Below are positions 17,845 through 30,600 of a DNA stretch of 64,000 nucleotides, piece by piece. The position numbers were made by a program, and so were the translations under genes. The first letter of the stretch is position 1, and every line of letters starts with the position of its first letter. The notes below the pieces were generated by a model. The model had not been told where the DNA came from. It worked only from the letters and a program-made list of their open reading frames with translations, and made no database searches. Origin of the DNA: Caprella mutica (taxonomy: Eukaryota > Arthropoda > Malacostraca > Amphipoda > Caprellidae); contig CANNZV010000947.1 of assembly GCA_947561585.1 (NCBI GenBank), positions 62,001 to 126,000 on the forward strand, written 5' to 3'.

Positions 17845-18652
17845 TATGCTATAATATATTGGCATTAGACTAGTATATCCATGGCTAATACCATTGAGAA
17901 AATCATGATATGTACCATGCTTATATTTAATAATTTTATATAAATATATAGCTATATGTAACCCTTATTATCGATAAAATAAGGTGATTAGTATAATTTT
18001 GATTGGTTCTAATAGATGCCTATAAACTTCTCTATCTTATTTTAAAATACATACTTTTTAAAATTCATTTTAGATTTACTTAATATTATGAAAGTAATTC
18101 CGATTCCAAATAAATTTAAATTAATAAAAAAAAAATTCTTCTTATTTTTATTTTGTACATGATATATACGTATATATATTTTATAGATGATATATTTGAC
18201 TATGTTTTCGATAGTGAAAAAGTGCAATGTTACCCTAGCGCAATTTATTCGTTAGGTACCCCGCTATGTTTCTAATCATGCAATTACATGCAGAAATACC
18301 AACTAAATAAGTACTGAATTATAAAGGTATATATGATGTGTTTTTATAGGAGTACTGACATAATATATAGCAATGATCCATTTATTTTTATATCTCTTAT
18401 TTTTTTTCTAATTGGATTTTGTATGTTCAGATTTCAATTAAGTTAGATCATGTTTTTAATGTAGAAATATTTTCTAATTTGGTTAGACTAAGGTAAATAA
18501 CCAAACTCTCTTTTAAAGTATTTGGATATATTAATTACATAATGAGCAATTATGTTTTAACATGAGATTTGAACGGAAAATTCCATCTCGGAATTTTCGG
18601 ACTGAGGTATAAATGAGACTTATGAATTAGATGTATCGGGTTGCGTAAATGA
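17845..18652. other. AT-rich unique DNA with one small hairpin
   Basis: No coding frame. A 9-bp inverted repeat GAAAATTCC / GGAATTTTC with a 5-nt loop is at 18576-18598. It is not followed by anything gene-like, so no terminator role is claimed. Confidence 0.4.
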
Positions 18653-18654
18653 AC

Positions 18655-18800
18655 ATGAAGTGTGCAGAACTACAAACTAGCGGATACAATAAACTACATA
18701 ACAGCCATTTTGTTGAGAGACCATTGAACTCTCCTGACCGAAATTTAAGAGACTGAAATTTCTGGCCATCCTACCTGATCCATTCCCCCCATCCAGTGGG
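18655..18800 (+). repeat. Dispersed repeat D, copy 1
   Basis: Shares with 60185-60320 (opposite strand) and, more weakly, 31785-31858 (opposite strand) a block around ATGAAGTGTGCAG and ACTAGCGGATACAA, then AACAGCCATTT and GAAATTTC. In this orientation each copy opens with ATG and encodes a similar short peptide start (MKCA, then TSGY) before stopping. It could be a fragment of an unrecognised transposon or a duplicated 5' exon. A G-rich hairpin-prone stretch follows at 18785-18820. Confidence 0.6.
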
Positions 18801-21707
18801 GGTGTAGCTGGGGGGCAGGTCGTGCCTTCCCTCCACAGTCGGTTGGTGGTGATAATTCGTGGTGAGCAGACATCACTACTGCACACATGAATCACTGGGG
18901 TAAAAAGTGTAATTTGATTCGTGTACCAATGGCTTCATTGGCATTATTATTTGAGGTTTCTCCTTTGATATATAGACACCTTAAATTGCTCTACTAAATT
19001 GCATTACATTTCACAGTGTAAATCTACACTTTTATATAACATTTCTAATACACATTCTCATTCAGTGTATTTTTATTCGCTAGCTACTAAGATTTAATAA
19101 CTGCTTACTGTGTAACTGTAGGTACTATAGGATTCTTCTATCTAACTATAGACAGTGTTACTGTAGGTACTAGGATTATTCTAGCTAACTGCAGACAGTG
19201 TAACTGTACTGTTTTAACAGCTTGAGACTAACTGCACTGACCGGATGCGTTTAATGTTCATTCATTTGCATACATGAAAAATAAGGTTATTGCTTCCAGT
19301 GCTCATAAACAACAGTCTCTCATTATTCAACATTGCATGAATGCTTTAAGTCATTATTCATTTTCACCTTTATTGAAAGTTTGCTGTCTTGACTGGAACT
19401 TATTTTCAAATTCATATTTGTATTTTGATTAGTTAATTCCAATCAATCAATAAATAAATGATAATTTTAATAAAGCTATCTAGCTTTCAATTATTAATTA
19501 AATTTCTACCATTTGGCTTAAAACATAATAATATAATTAAATTAAGACGCTATTCTATTATTCATCACCGACTGTCATTTTTTGTTAGAGGTTTAGGCAC
19601 GATTTGTTGTTTTTTGACCGCATTTATTTAGTGCAGTGGACACGATTTCGATGTTACTAAAGTGTGGACGGGCATTCCTTATAGAAATCTTCAAATCATA
19701 TCTAATCGATTTACTTTCAGTCAACAGCAGCAAATTGTAGGATTAGGTAGTCATTTGGTAGTCATTGGTAGTCATTATGGTCATTTTGATGTCACTTTGA
19801 AGCGTGAGAGGTAAATGATTTAACTCTCTTTTTATGTCTAATATTGAAGCGTGAGACTACACCTGTTCATCAAGATGATATCCTTTTAACTATAAGGATC
19901 TACAGAGTCCTGAAGGATATAATCAGAAGAAAGCCTTTGCTATCTTTCTTCACATCTACAGTTACTTAATTCATGTCATTTCGCTTGCTCACGGTGATTT
20001 CAAGTCATGATGCTTCTAAAATCATCTTGCCATGCTTCTTACCTATCAAAACTACTTTCACAAACTATTCCACCTTTGTGTTTTCATCTTATCATTTTTT
20101 TCACATACGCTGGAGATTTTCTTTGTAGGAAGATTCTAAAACAGATTAGAAGATCGTCAGGTTTCGGATTTGACGTTTTATATCATTTTTTTTATCCTAA
20201 CAATCATAATTACACTACCAATTCATTGAATTCAAGGATGGCAAAGAAAATAAGTGACGGAACTTTAATCCCCCGCATTCCGTTGGTAATTTCCGAGTGA
20301 GTATCTACAACTAGTGCTCAGTTTAGTGCATTAATAAAAAGTAGTGAGCCTTAAGATGTACTTACGAACTAACTCTCTAAACAGAGGGTCTGTTTACATC
20401 TCTAGTTAAAGTTAATGATGCCACATATATACGCCTTTATTAGCCCTATTTAAATACACAGTGACCTGTTATAGGTACTATCATATTAGGTAGAGAAACT
20501 CTCGGTGAAGTAAGTGAATGGTTAGTCATTACAGTAACATTTAAACAGTGAATATTTCAGTAATTATTTTTCCATTTAAAACAAGAGTTAATTGTTTATC
20601 TATTTCAAAATTCATTAATTTGTTTACTTATATCTATAAAAATATTATAAAGTGTTAAGTGTTTCCGAAGTAGTTAAACGACAATAATATATTATATGTA
20701 CAGTTTCCTAAATACCTCATCTTCTATTTAAAATCAATTCATTTCTTCCTAAAAATATTAACTTTTAAAGGTTCGCTACTGTTAATGCATATGTTCTTTT
20801 CTATAGTTTCCTAACTGTGCATTTGGTGTGTCATATCTAAGTACAGGATGTGGATATATACATCGTATCTTCTCATTTTAGTGCAGTTCACCTTAATTTT
20901 AGTGTAGAGAGATATTTGTTCATCTCGCGTGACGCTATTGCATGCGGTCACTGCAAACTGTTACTCTTTTTACGCTATTGCATGCGGTCACTGCAAACTG
21001 TTACTGTTTTTAAACCTATTAGGGGCTCATTTTCACTAAAAGGAAACGAACCACTTGGGCAAATCATAGGTGTGACCTTATGTTTGCCAGCTGTGTTTCA
21101 AAAATATGAATGACAATTAAATAAATACGTAGCAAAATATGTTATAGAGAGTAGGGGTCTAGGACATTTCGTCCACGGACAACTCGTCCACGGACAATTC
21201 ATCCGTAGATGGACGATTTAATTCTTTATTATATTTTTCAGTAAACAAAGACAAAGTTCATGTTCCACCAAGGATAAATACCCCCTAATAATATGTTGTA
21301 CACAAGGTCACCATAGGCCGGTAGATAAAATCTAAACAGCTCTAGATAGCAGGCTTTGCTTGCTTCGAGTCTTACAATCTCTAATAAAAAAGCTATTCAT
21401 TACTTTGATGAATTACTGTTTGTTCTTGGAGATTTAAGACAAATTAACTTGTGCTTTGTAATTATTATTAAAAAATTAGTAATGATTATTTAATGTTTGT
21501 GTTGACGAGATAAGATGTATAAAATGATTAATATTTTCTTGTAGACTAAATATAAAAGCATCAAATAGATTACCTTATATTTCGTTTGTGAAATGTTATA
21601 AAAAAAATTATATGATCTATTATTTGTTTTTGTATTTTATACTTAAAGTTAATATTCTATTTTAAATATAAACTATCTACCTTTTTCATATTTCAATCAT
21701 TTTTTTG
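18801..21707. other. Unique DNA with minor duplications, no gene
   Basis: Small features only. Two diverged copies of a roughly 60-bp unit containing ACTGTAGGTACTA lie at 19105-19215. Short GGTAGTCATT repeats are at 19748-19790. A 42-bp direct duplication containing TATTGCATGCGGTCACTGCA is at about 20930-21010. Three GTCCACGGACAA-type words lie at 21168-21215. A 97-codon frame at 20007-20300 and an 87-codon frame over the 42-bp duplication lack coding features. Confidence 0.5.
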
Positions 21708-22005
21708 CCTCTAAATTTCATTGACAAGTAATAAGTGTACATTACAAGTACTTACCTCCTCTCTAAATTTCATTGACAAGTAAGAAGTGTACATTACAAG
21801 TACTTACCTCCTCTCTAAATTTTATTGACAAGTAAGAAGTGTACATTACAAGTACTTACCTCCTCTCTAAATTTCATTGACAAGTAAGAAGTGTACATTA
21901 CAAGTACTTACCTCCTCTCTAAATTTCATTGACAAGTAAGAAGTGTACATTACAAGTAGCTACTTACCTCATCTGTACATTTCACTCACAAGTAATAAGT
22001 GTACA
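21708..22005. repeat. Minisatellite, 52-bp unit, about 5-6 copies
   Basis: Units contain TTGACAAGTAAGAAGTGTAC and ATTACAAGTACTTACCTCC at 52-bp spacing. The last copies are diverged. Within the unit AAGTA and TACTT words can pair, giving a weak hairpin. Confidence 0.9.
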
Positions 22006-24097
22006 TTATTACTTATCACATCTCTATACAAATAATATCAGCCTACTAATTAGAGTTATCTCTCCGAGACACGGTGACAAGAGAGATAGCGTTAGGCCTA
22101 GTCGGCATATGAGACTATAAAGGAATTATTGTCTCGATAGCGACAGGAAAAGACGCCTTGAAAGTCTACTGCCGAGTGGTTGTCCTATGCTCTGTTTTAT
22201 TAATGATTTTAGTCAGAAAGGTGGAATATAGATCAAAGAAAGACGGTTTGACAGTTTCACACTGTAACAAAAAATATTGGAATTGCATGAAATATTTTCA
22301 TTAGGCTCGACATGATTTTTTGTAATTATTCTCTCAAATTTTATATTTCCCCGATTGTATTTTTTTTTAATTTTACGCATGTTTGAAATATTTAAAAAAA
22401 AATTTATGTATGTTTGAAATATTTTTTGAAATGTAATGTATTTCATTCAATAATTGAAAATAGTGCAGTTAAAAAAATGCTGACATGGCATTTTATATTC
22501 CGATCCAACATTAAAATAAGCTGAGTCAATAATTGCCAGCAATATTGCACTATTAATAAAGAATATGCATATTTGGTTATAATTATTATTTGCAATGTCA
22601 TCTTTATCTGTTAATATAATGTAAAACAATGTTAATATCATTATATTACATGGAGATATATTAATTAATGATGTGAATAGATATTATTTTGTTGCTCAAT
22701 AACAGTATTTATGATAATTAATATTATAAATTGATAGTGTAATTAACATATAAAAAGTATGGTATACATATAGGTACTACATATAATACGTAACTGAATC
22801 GTTATAAATATTGCATGGCAAATATTTGAAAAAATAATTGATATAGTTCAATTTTTTTAAATATTTTTTTCTATACTATACCCTCTCATATATTTTACCT
22901 ATAAATGTTCCCGTGGTTAGATACACCTTTGAGGATCAAGTTATAGCAGCTCAGAGTGTATATGATCAGTAACACTGTGGTGGCGACATGTCAGTAACAT
23001 TCTGTGTCTACACCTTTATTAGGTATAATGGATTAGTTGTTTGTTTTGGGGAGGTTCTTCTGATATTAGTAACTAACACCTACTTATAATTACTCTCAAT
23101 TATTAACTATATAGCAACGTTTGGAAAGAATTATCACAAGTATATATAACTATTCTTCCAATTATAATAGATTAAGTCATGAATTTATTAATTAATCGTT
23201 TAATTATTTCATTTATAATTGTATCTTTTTGTTTTATTTTTCAATCATTAACATTTTTATTTATCTACAAATCGAAAAATGTTCAATTTATTATAAACAT
23301 CAAAATATTAAAATCGTAATATGATAATATTTTTTACTCTCATATATCGCAATTAATATATCCATAAATAATGAATTAAAATATTAGGAAGGTATCAATA
23401 CGCCTTCTGTTGCTCTACTCATTAATATTCTATATATTAATTATATATTCTAATCTATTCTATTCATTTTACCGAACTTCTTTGGTATCGCATAATTCAT
23501 CACTATATCCATTGATATAATTAATGACTCTTATCTACAGTTAAGCCTATTCTACTTGTATCTACACTGTAGAAAGTTATCTACGGTAGACTGGGGCTTT
23601 ATCTATTTTAGTATATATCCTTCATATATCTATTATATATGTATTATATATCTGATTGAAAAGAGTCATAACTCAACGGGAAATTAATATTTTAAACTCA
23701 ACGTTGAAGGTTGAGTTGAAAAACATTCAACGTTGATTTTAAATAAAATCTTGATAATATTATATACAGTATCTATTAATCTAGTTATGCTCACCTACAA
23801 TAATTTCAGTATTTATTACCAGTTCTTTTCTTTGGCGGTATATATAATTTTGCAGTTGAAAGTTTTCTTCGCTTTCCCACTATTTTTTCCAGCTTCTTAT
23901 CAGTACTCAGTCTGTCATTGGTCAGTTCTACCGCTAATGTTCTTGTTCTTCCTCTGCCTTTAAATACCACAGTAAAGTGGACCAACCGATACTCTGGATA
24001 GAGATAAGCAGGCGAACTGTGTTCTATATCTGCTTTTATCTCCGACAGCGCTTGCATGCGAACAAGAATGTAATTTCTACTCTTCATATGTAATTAG
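22006..24097. other. Very AT-rich unique DNA
   Basis: Low-complexity AT-rich sequence. Short frames at 22213-22641 read poly-A/T-rich DNA and look random. The only frame with a protein-like composition is on the minus strand at 23806-24087 and is listed separately. Confidence 0.45.
23806..24087 (-). CDS. Hypothetical 93-residue open frame, possible exon
   Basis: Not recognised. The predicted peptide is unlike its AT-rich surroundings: mixed composition with a Lys/Arg-rich C-terminal half (KKLEKIVGKRRK and PPKKRTGNKY) and few of the Phe/Ile/Tyr/Asn runs seen in chance frames nearby. No signal peptide, membrane segment or known motif is visible. It ends just before the 24.1-kb repeat. It may be a chance frame, a transposon relic or an exon. 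No splice sites could be assigned with confidence. Confidence 0.2.
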   Translation of the reverse strand: MKSRNYILVRMQALSEIKADIEHSSPAYLYPEYRLVHFTVVFKGRGRTRTLAVELTNDRLSTDKKLEKIVGKRRKLSTAKLYIPPKKRTGNKY

Positions 24098-24390
24098 GGG
24101 ATGTACTTTTGTTGCGGATAGTACCTGAATATATCCATGATTAGCGGGTATTCTTCTGTTGCAGATAGTACCTAAATATATATGTATAGGCTATGTACTT
24201 TTGCTGCGGATAGTATCTATTAATATATATGTTTAGGTGATGTTTCTTTGTTAGGGATGGTACCTAAAGATATCTATAAATAGGTGATGTATTATTGTTG
24301 GAGATAGTACCTAAATATATCTCTGAACAGCTAATGCATTTCTGTAGCGGCAGTACATAAACATACATGTTTAGGTACTGCATACATTTG
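24098..24390. repeat. Degenerate repeat, about 60-bp unit, 5 copies
   Basis: Imperfect units with the shared words GATGTACTTTTGTTGCGGATA and AGTACCTAAATATAT spaced about 55-65 bp apart. The copies are clearly diverged, so this array is older than the 44-bp or 31-bp arrays. Confidence 0.7.
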
Positions 24391-26434
24391 GAGTACATTA
24401 ATTTAGTAATACGATTTGTTAATTATTTTCTATATCAAATTTCACATTAGGTTTATTTTATTATGATTATTTTTCAATGAAATAATTATAATGAAAAACC
24501 GAAAATGATTATGTCTTTTTATCACTGTAATTCATTTCATTCCAAATTGTTTAACAAAGTTACCGTAAGTTTGTCCGTCACGGGCGGTTTAACCGCACGT
24601 TTCTCACGGTGATCGCAATTACAACCATAGCACAAATGAAAAAAATGAAAAATACAATTTGCTGATTGAATTTGAAATTGAAAAAATAGAGTTATATGTT
24701 TTCATAATTTATTTCATGTTCCTATTATTTTCAAACAAGTCAACAATTCAACATCATACATTATAATGTTATTTTGATAATAAAATTGTATGAATAATTA
24801 TTATAGATTTGCTTTATATATTATAATGAAATATTTTTATCTGATTCTTCTTCAGCCAATGCATTTTGATCTATTTTTTTTAAACACAAATTATATCTCT
24901 ATTCTCCACGTGTTCTAATAACAATAAGATCTACATTATTAAAATAATAAGATATAATGTTATATGAGACAACATAACATGTGATATGTAGTAACATGAC
25001 GCCATTTAACACATAAGTTCTATCTTCAGTAAGTGATGTTAAATTCACTAATTTGCCGTCACACTATTATCTACATGTATATTTACGTTAATTTACATAA
25101 ACATTATTGTTTATTAAAGCATTTTATTAACATTTACAGTCACGTTATACTCTTACATTCATGTACACTTGATGTACACTTAGGAATATAAGTACCATAT
25201 GTTAGATATGAATTAATTTGAATTATGTGAAAATTATAGATATTTGAATGATTGTACTGCACTTAACATATGCTGACGAACAATTTATGTATTTTTTTAT
25301 AGTATAATTACTTAATAACTATATTCATTGACACCATATGCTATATGAGATAAACAATTATGTCAAATTTTATTACCATTCTAAAAAAATTCTCTAGAAC
25401 GTCATAATATAATAAAAACCTAATTTATTTTTCAGTATTCCAATTATTGTTATGTTTATGCTAATGGTACACTTTAAGTTTAATATTTATGTTCAAACTG
25501 TACATGCAAATGCCCTCAGAATGATTTATTTATTTGTTTTGTGACCAAACGGTAGAAATGAAGATTATTTTCCAAGTAGCCGTACGCTGTTAAATAAATA
25601 AATGAGCTGTTTTGTTGGATTATATTCACTTTTGAATTAAAGTATACAAATTTAATGGAAAAATTAAGTTAATAATTTTTTTAATTTTACCAGTTTTAAC
25701 ATTTTTATTTATTTGAATTTTCGTTTTCTAAAAATAGTTGGCTGAGAATTTCAAAATATTTAAAATTTCTAGACATCATTCTCGCATTCTTATTTTTTCT
25801 GCTCCCTGTTCGGTCAAATGATTATGTTCTCCAAACCATAAATTGGTCATAATAGGCAATTTATAAAGAAATATCAGCTGTAAATCATGTTAAATTGTAC
25901 GCATTCAGGTTACTGGAAACTAACTCTAATAATGTATTGAGAATTATATTCAGACCGACTGAAACTGGTAGGAAAATCCGTAATCTAGAGATCATCTATT
26001 ATGGCCATTATATCATAAGCCTGGATATAGACGATAGTTAATAACGATAAATTCGATAGTTAATAACGATAAATATTCATCGACTGGTATAGGAAAGTAT
26101 CGTAAGTTAGGATATTATTGCTGGGAATAAGATGATATACTGTAAGTGTTTTAATGTATAATTTATACAATATGACTGCTGGTTTATGTTTCATTTATAG
26201 GCGTAGATTATAGATGGATTCTTTTCGTCAGTATAATCATGAATGGTCAGTTTTTAGTCTAACTAGGAAAGTTATAACTGAATAATGGAAACTAATCGAA
26301 TTATTCAACCTTTCTTTTAATACTCAAATTATTATTTTCACAAGAAAATGAAATCTTGAAATTTATATGAAAAACCTATTCGATTTCATTAAATGATATT
26401 TTTAAAATGATGATATAAAATGATAATTTATTGT
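24391..26434. other. AT-rich unique DNA
   Basis: No coding frame over 60 codons. A short direct repeat of ACGATAGTTAATAACGATAA lies at about 26030-26070. Nothing else supportable. Confidence 0.5.
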
Positions 26435-26645
26435 AACAGTACTATCATTAGAAAATATCAGTACTATCACTAAAAGGAAATAGTACTATCACTGGAAAAA
26501 ATAGTATTATAATTAGAAATAATAGTAATATTACTAAAAGAAAATAGTACTATCACTAGAAAATATCAGTACTATCACTAGAAAATATCAGTACTATCAC
26601 TAAAAGGAAATAGTACTATCACTAGAAAATAACTGTACTATCACA
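26435..26645. repeat. GTACTATCAC minisatellite, locus 1
   Basis: About nine degenerate units of roughly 21-23 bp with the core AGTACTATCACTAGAAAATA. The same core returns at 27.4 kb and, in related form, at 61.7-62.0 kb. Confidence 0.85.
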
Positions 26646-26771
26646 AATACACTCAAACCTATACCTTTTATTTATTAAACATTTCTGTTTTTTTTAAATG
26701 TTTTTTTTTTTCTCTTTCAGGTAAGACGTCTGAACTGCATCAGCTGTTGGTAACTAACATCATATTATTTA

Positions 26772-26889
26772 GGGTAAGTTACGAATTATCGAACGGTTCT
26801 ACATCTTCGGTCAAATAAGAAAAAAAATTAACTGTTTATATGCTATACGACCGAAGATGTGGAACTGTCCGTTAATTCGCAACCTACCC
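26772..26889. mobile_element. MITE family A copy, 118 bp, no central palindrome
   Basis: Terminal inverted repeats GGGTAAGTTACGAATTATCG and CGCAACCTACCC with TA on both sides (26770-26771 and 26890-26891). The inner arm ATCTTCGGTCAAATAAGAAA pairs with ACGACCGAAGATGTGGAACTG. The GGTATCCATGATACC centre found in other copies is absent here. No coding capacity. Confidence 0.88.
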
Positions 26890-27361
26890 TATATTTACCG
26901 CAAGGGTTTATCTCCACCAGAGCGTATAAAAGTTCTTCTTGATGCAGTATCAATATATACCTTATTTACATAATTACACAGAAATAAGATAGTTACCCCT
27001 GTGTTTGAAACTTAAGATATACCTGTATAGTTTTCTACTGGTTACTATCTTCATTTTAGTTAAATTTCGAGATTAGCACGTAAAGTTCTTATGCATAATT
27101 CAGTCTGAATATTTTTCAACATCATATTCAAAATTTTGAAGTAGTTTTCACGATTTTAAATTTATCAAGATACTTGCTGAGGGATTTATATATTATTTAT
27201 ATTTCCTTTTATTCATCTTCATCAAGTTGCTCTGTTTCCAAAGACTTTGAGATAATTAATGCCACTCAATCTTAGCAATGAATCTCTACATAAAAAGTCT
27301 ATTGAAACATCATGTCGGAAGGTGTCAGTCAGATTAGAAATGTGCTGCCAACATTGATGTC

Positions 27362-27640
27362 TGTGTACTATCACTGGGAAAAACCAGTACTATCACTAGG
27401 AAGTGATAGTACTGCCATTGGGAAAGTTACTGTACTATCAATGAGAAAATAACATTGCTATCATTGGGTGATAATAGTACTATCACTTGGAAGTAACAGT
27501 ACTATCACTAGGAAATGATAGTAATATCACTAGGAAAATAACGTAAAAAGTACTATCACTAGGAAAATAAGTACTATCACTAGATTACCAATACTATCGC
27601 TAGAAATTAAGTACTATCATTAGAATAACAGTACTATCAC
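27362..27640. repeat. GTACTATCAC minisatellite, locus 2
   Basis: About 12 irregular units with AGTACTATCACTAGGAAA as core, spaced roughly 17-26 bp. This is the same family as 26435-26645, about 0.7 kb away, with family A MITE DNA between them. Confidence 0.85.
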
Positions 27641-30600
27641 CGATATAAAACTAAACTACCATATTGAAATCAACTCAATGCATGATAGTCAATATAACAA
27701 AATGCATGAATTTTCAATTTATTCCCACAATCAATATCGAAATATTGCACACTTGTGAATCAGATAGTATTTTATTTTCCTGTTTTTTTTAGCCACCGAT
27801 TTACATTGGACTCTCCGATGTATGATAGGATTTCGTGTTAAAAAGCCAAAAATACTTTAATGAATATTCTGTTATCTACACAAAATAAATGATTATCATT
27901 TCTTCTGAAATTGTACATTAAATGTATTTTTTTTTTTCAATGATATTAAATTATTTCAAGCACTTCCATTTATTATATCAAATATTATGGAACAGGCAAT
28001 TTTGAATATAAATATTAATTACTCCTTTCCAGTGACTGATTTCCTATCACTTTATTTAACTAGGCAAATGTATGTAATATTTACTTCTCAACCCTAGTGC
28101 CCTAGTAAACACTAAATGGCGTCTCTAATTTCTCCGTGAAGAAGATATCAGTCGATTTAATGGTTCACACTTTGTAACTTTTCAGTGAGTAACTTCGAGA
28201 TAAAGTCTCTGTGAGACACGAGATATTCATTGTTATCTCGGCAATGAGATAGAGACATCACTGTAATTAATAGAGATGGTTCTTATATAGTGTGGTTGTT
28301 ACATAGAAATAATTAATAATTTGATTTAAAATAACATCAAAATTTATTTTAAAAAATTTTCTTATTATAAGTAGATCATGAAATTGTTAATATTTGTTTG
28401 AAATTTTATTATTACTTACACGTTTTTCTTTCAATTTTATACACGTTTATAAGTCTAATGTAAACATACGTAACTAACATCGTATAACGGACTGAGGTTT
28501 ATTCAGTTGCTTTCTATTAAAGTGTTGGCAAAAACTAGTACAACAAAGTCCCATGGAATTAAATCTAGAGAGGTAATAATTCGATCTACTTATTTCGTCG
28601 GTCCGTTCACTGGGCCCTTTTTTTAACTAATTCATTTGTTCCGCTACTTCAAAGCGGTGAGTCAATGGTGACTCTAACCGCTAATTTGACTCTTACTGCC
28701 TCTTAAAGTTATTTTGTGGTGACTCTACTTTAGCATAAATTACTATTGTAATAAGTAAAATGATAGGGATTTAATTATAAAGAAATATTTTTTTTATTTT
28801 TTTCAAATCACTGTTATTGTATGGCTCTGTTGAATTGAATTAAGTAATATTTTATGAATTTAATTATATAGAAACGTATTTTTTTTAGTATCTATAGTTT
28901 TGTGTCTAGGGTTCGATTCCAGATTTGGAATAGTTTCTGTGGAATAGATTATATCTTGAACTAAATTTAAGATCTTTCTCCATGATTTTCCTATATCCTT
29001 CAAAATATAGTCAAAATATATATTCTCCATACCCTATAATGTATCTATAGATTCTTTACATTTCCAATTTTAGTTCCCAGACATAAATTCATCGGATGGA
29101 ATGCCAAAGATGATAATGTGGTAGTTGTTTTTTAGAGCAATCATTCTCTATGTTGCTAATAGGTGCATCTAATTGCCTAAGGAGGTCCATACTTCAAACC
29201 TCTAGGACCATCAAACCAATGGGGCGTAACTAAGGTGCTAGGAAGGTAGTCCCTCTACCCCTAGAGGTGTGATTGTTATAACGTACAATGTTCGGCTGTA
29301 CAACCTTTTCAATAAGGGTCTATTTATGTGAAGCTGATGTCCTATATTTTACCTCATAAAAAGTCGATAGAATTTAGGTTTGAATCATGTATTGAATATT
29401 GGGAAGGTATTTTTTATAAAGCTGGTCATAGATAATCAGTACTATTCATGAAACTACTGGGCAAGTGATTGTTCGATAGTAACATTTCATTATTATTTTT
29501 AGACATTAAATTCGTTTAATTTAGTGATATTATATGATAACTCTGCTTGAATTATATATTTTTAATGTGGATTTATTTTTATTTAGTATATGTTTTGGAA
29601 AAAATTTCGAATATTTCCTAACTATTACTTAAAGTCATTGAAAATGTATCCTACACGTATATAAAAGTATTCTTTTGGCGACTGTTTTACGAAAAAACAT
29701 TTGAAAAACATAATGAACCTAGTACCAAATTTCTATTTTATGAGACTTTCTACCATGTCCTGTCACTTTCCATTCAAAATAATAAGTTTTAGAAACAGTT
29801 TACAGTTTTTACCAATTAGAGGATATGTTATTTGGCAGTTGAGAGTAGAAGAAAGTTTTCTGTCTTTTCTTGCGATAAACAGATCGGACTAGCCATGAAT
29901 TACCTGTTTTGTTTTTCCTTCCTAATTATAAGTTATTTCGCGACGCGTGCTCGGTTGCACTAGTGTTTTTCTTTGGCATTCTAGTCTTCTTTTCTAGTCT
30001 TTTCAGCCTAGTTATTCCTAGCCTTTGACCTCGCTTGTAAGAAAAGAAAGTCTGGGCATGCAGAAATAGCAAAATAATTACGAAAAAGCTATTTTTATTC
30101 AGTTGAATCTGAAATCAAAATTTAAGTAAGTTAGACATATCATTTCATTGCTCTTGCTTATACTCCCACAAGTCAAACCATCTATGTAATGCTTGCCGAA
30201 GGTTTGCACTCTTTCAATAACTCTTTTCAATGGATTTTTTAACATATGTTTCTTTGCAAATTGTTTGATATCATCTATTTTAAATCGAATTACAGGGCGC
30301 TACACATCTTGACACCCATAAGCGATTCATCTTCCATTGTGCTCAAATCTATAGCGTATATTTTAGTGGTATACTGTATATCAGACTTAGGTTCAATATA
30401 CTATACTGATTGTGTGCAATATGTCTTAGAATGCATTTTTTGTTCTTCCAAAATAACATGCAGAATGAATATGTTTCTCTTCATATTCGCAACTTCTTGT
30501 ACAGCGACTTGTAATTTTATGACAAAATGTGAGAATGATTATATGCTTCTTTCGGATAAATTGTTATGGAATATTTTTTAGCCTATTTCATAGAATGTTC

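Noticed and set aside
28895..28925. tRNA gene suggested by GGGTTCGATTCC
   Set aside because: No box A, anticodon stem or acceptor stem pairs around it.
30246..30581. 111-codon plus frame
   Set aside because: Composition matches random AT-rich translation. It has no motif, no homologous look and no splice context.
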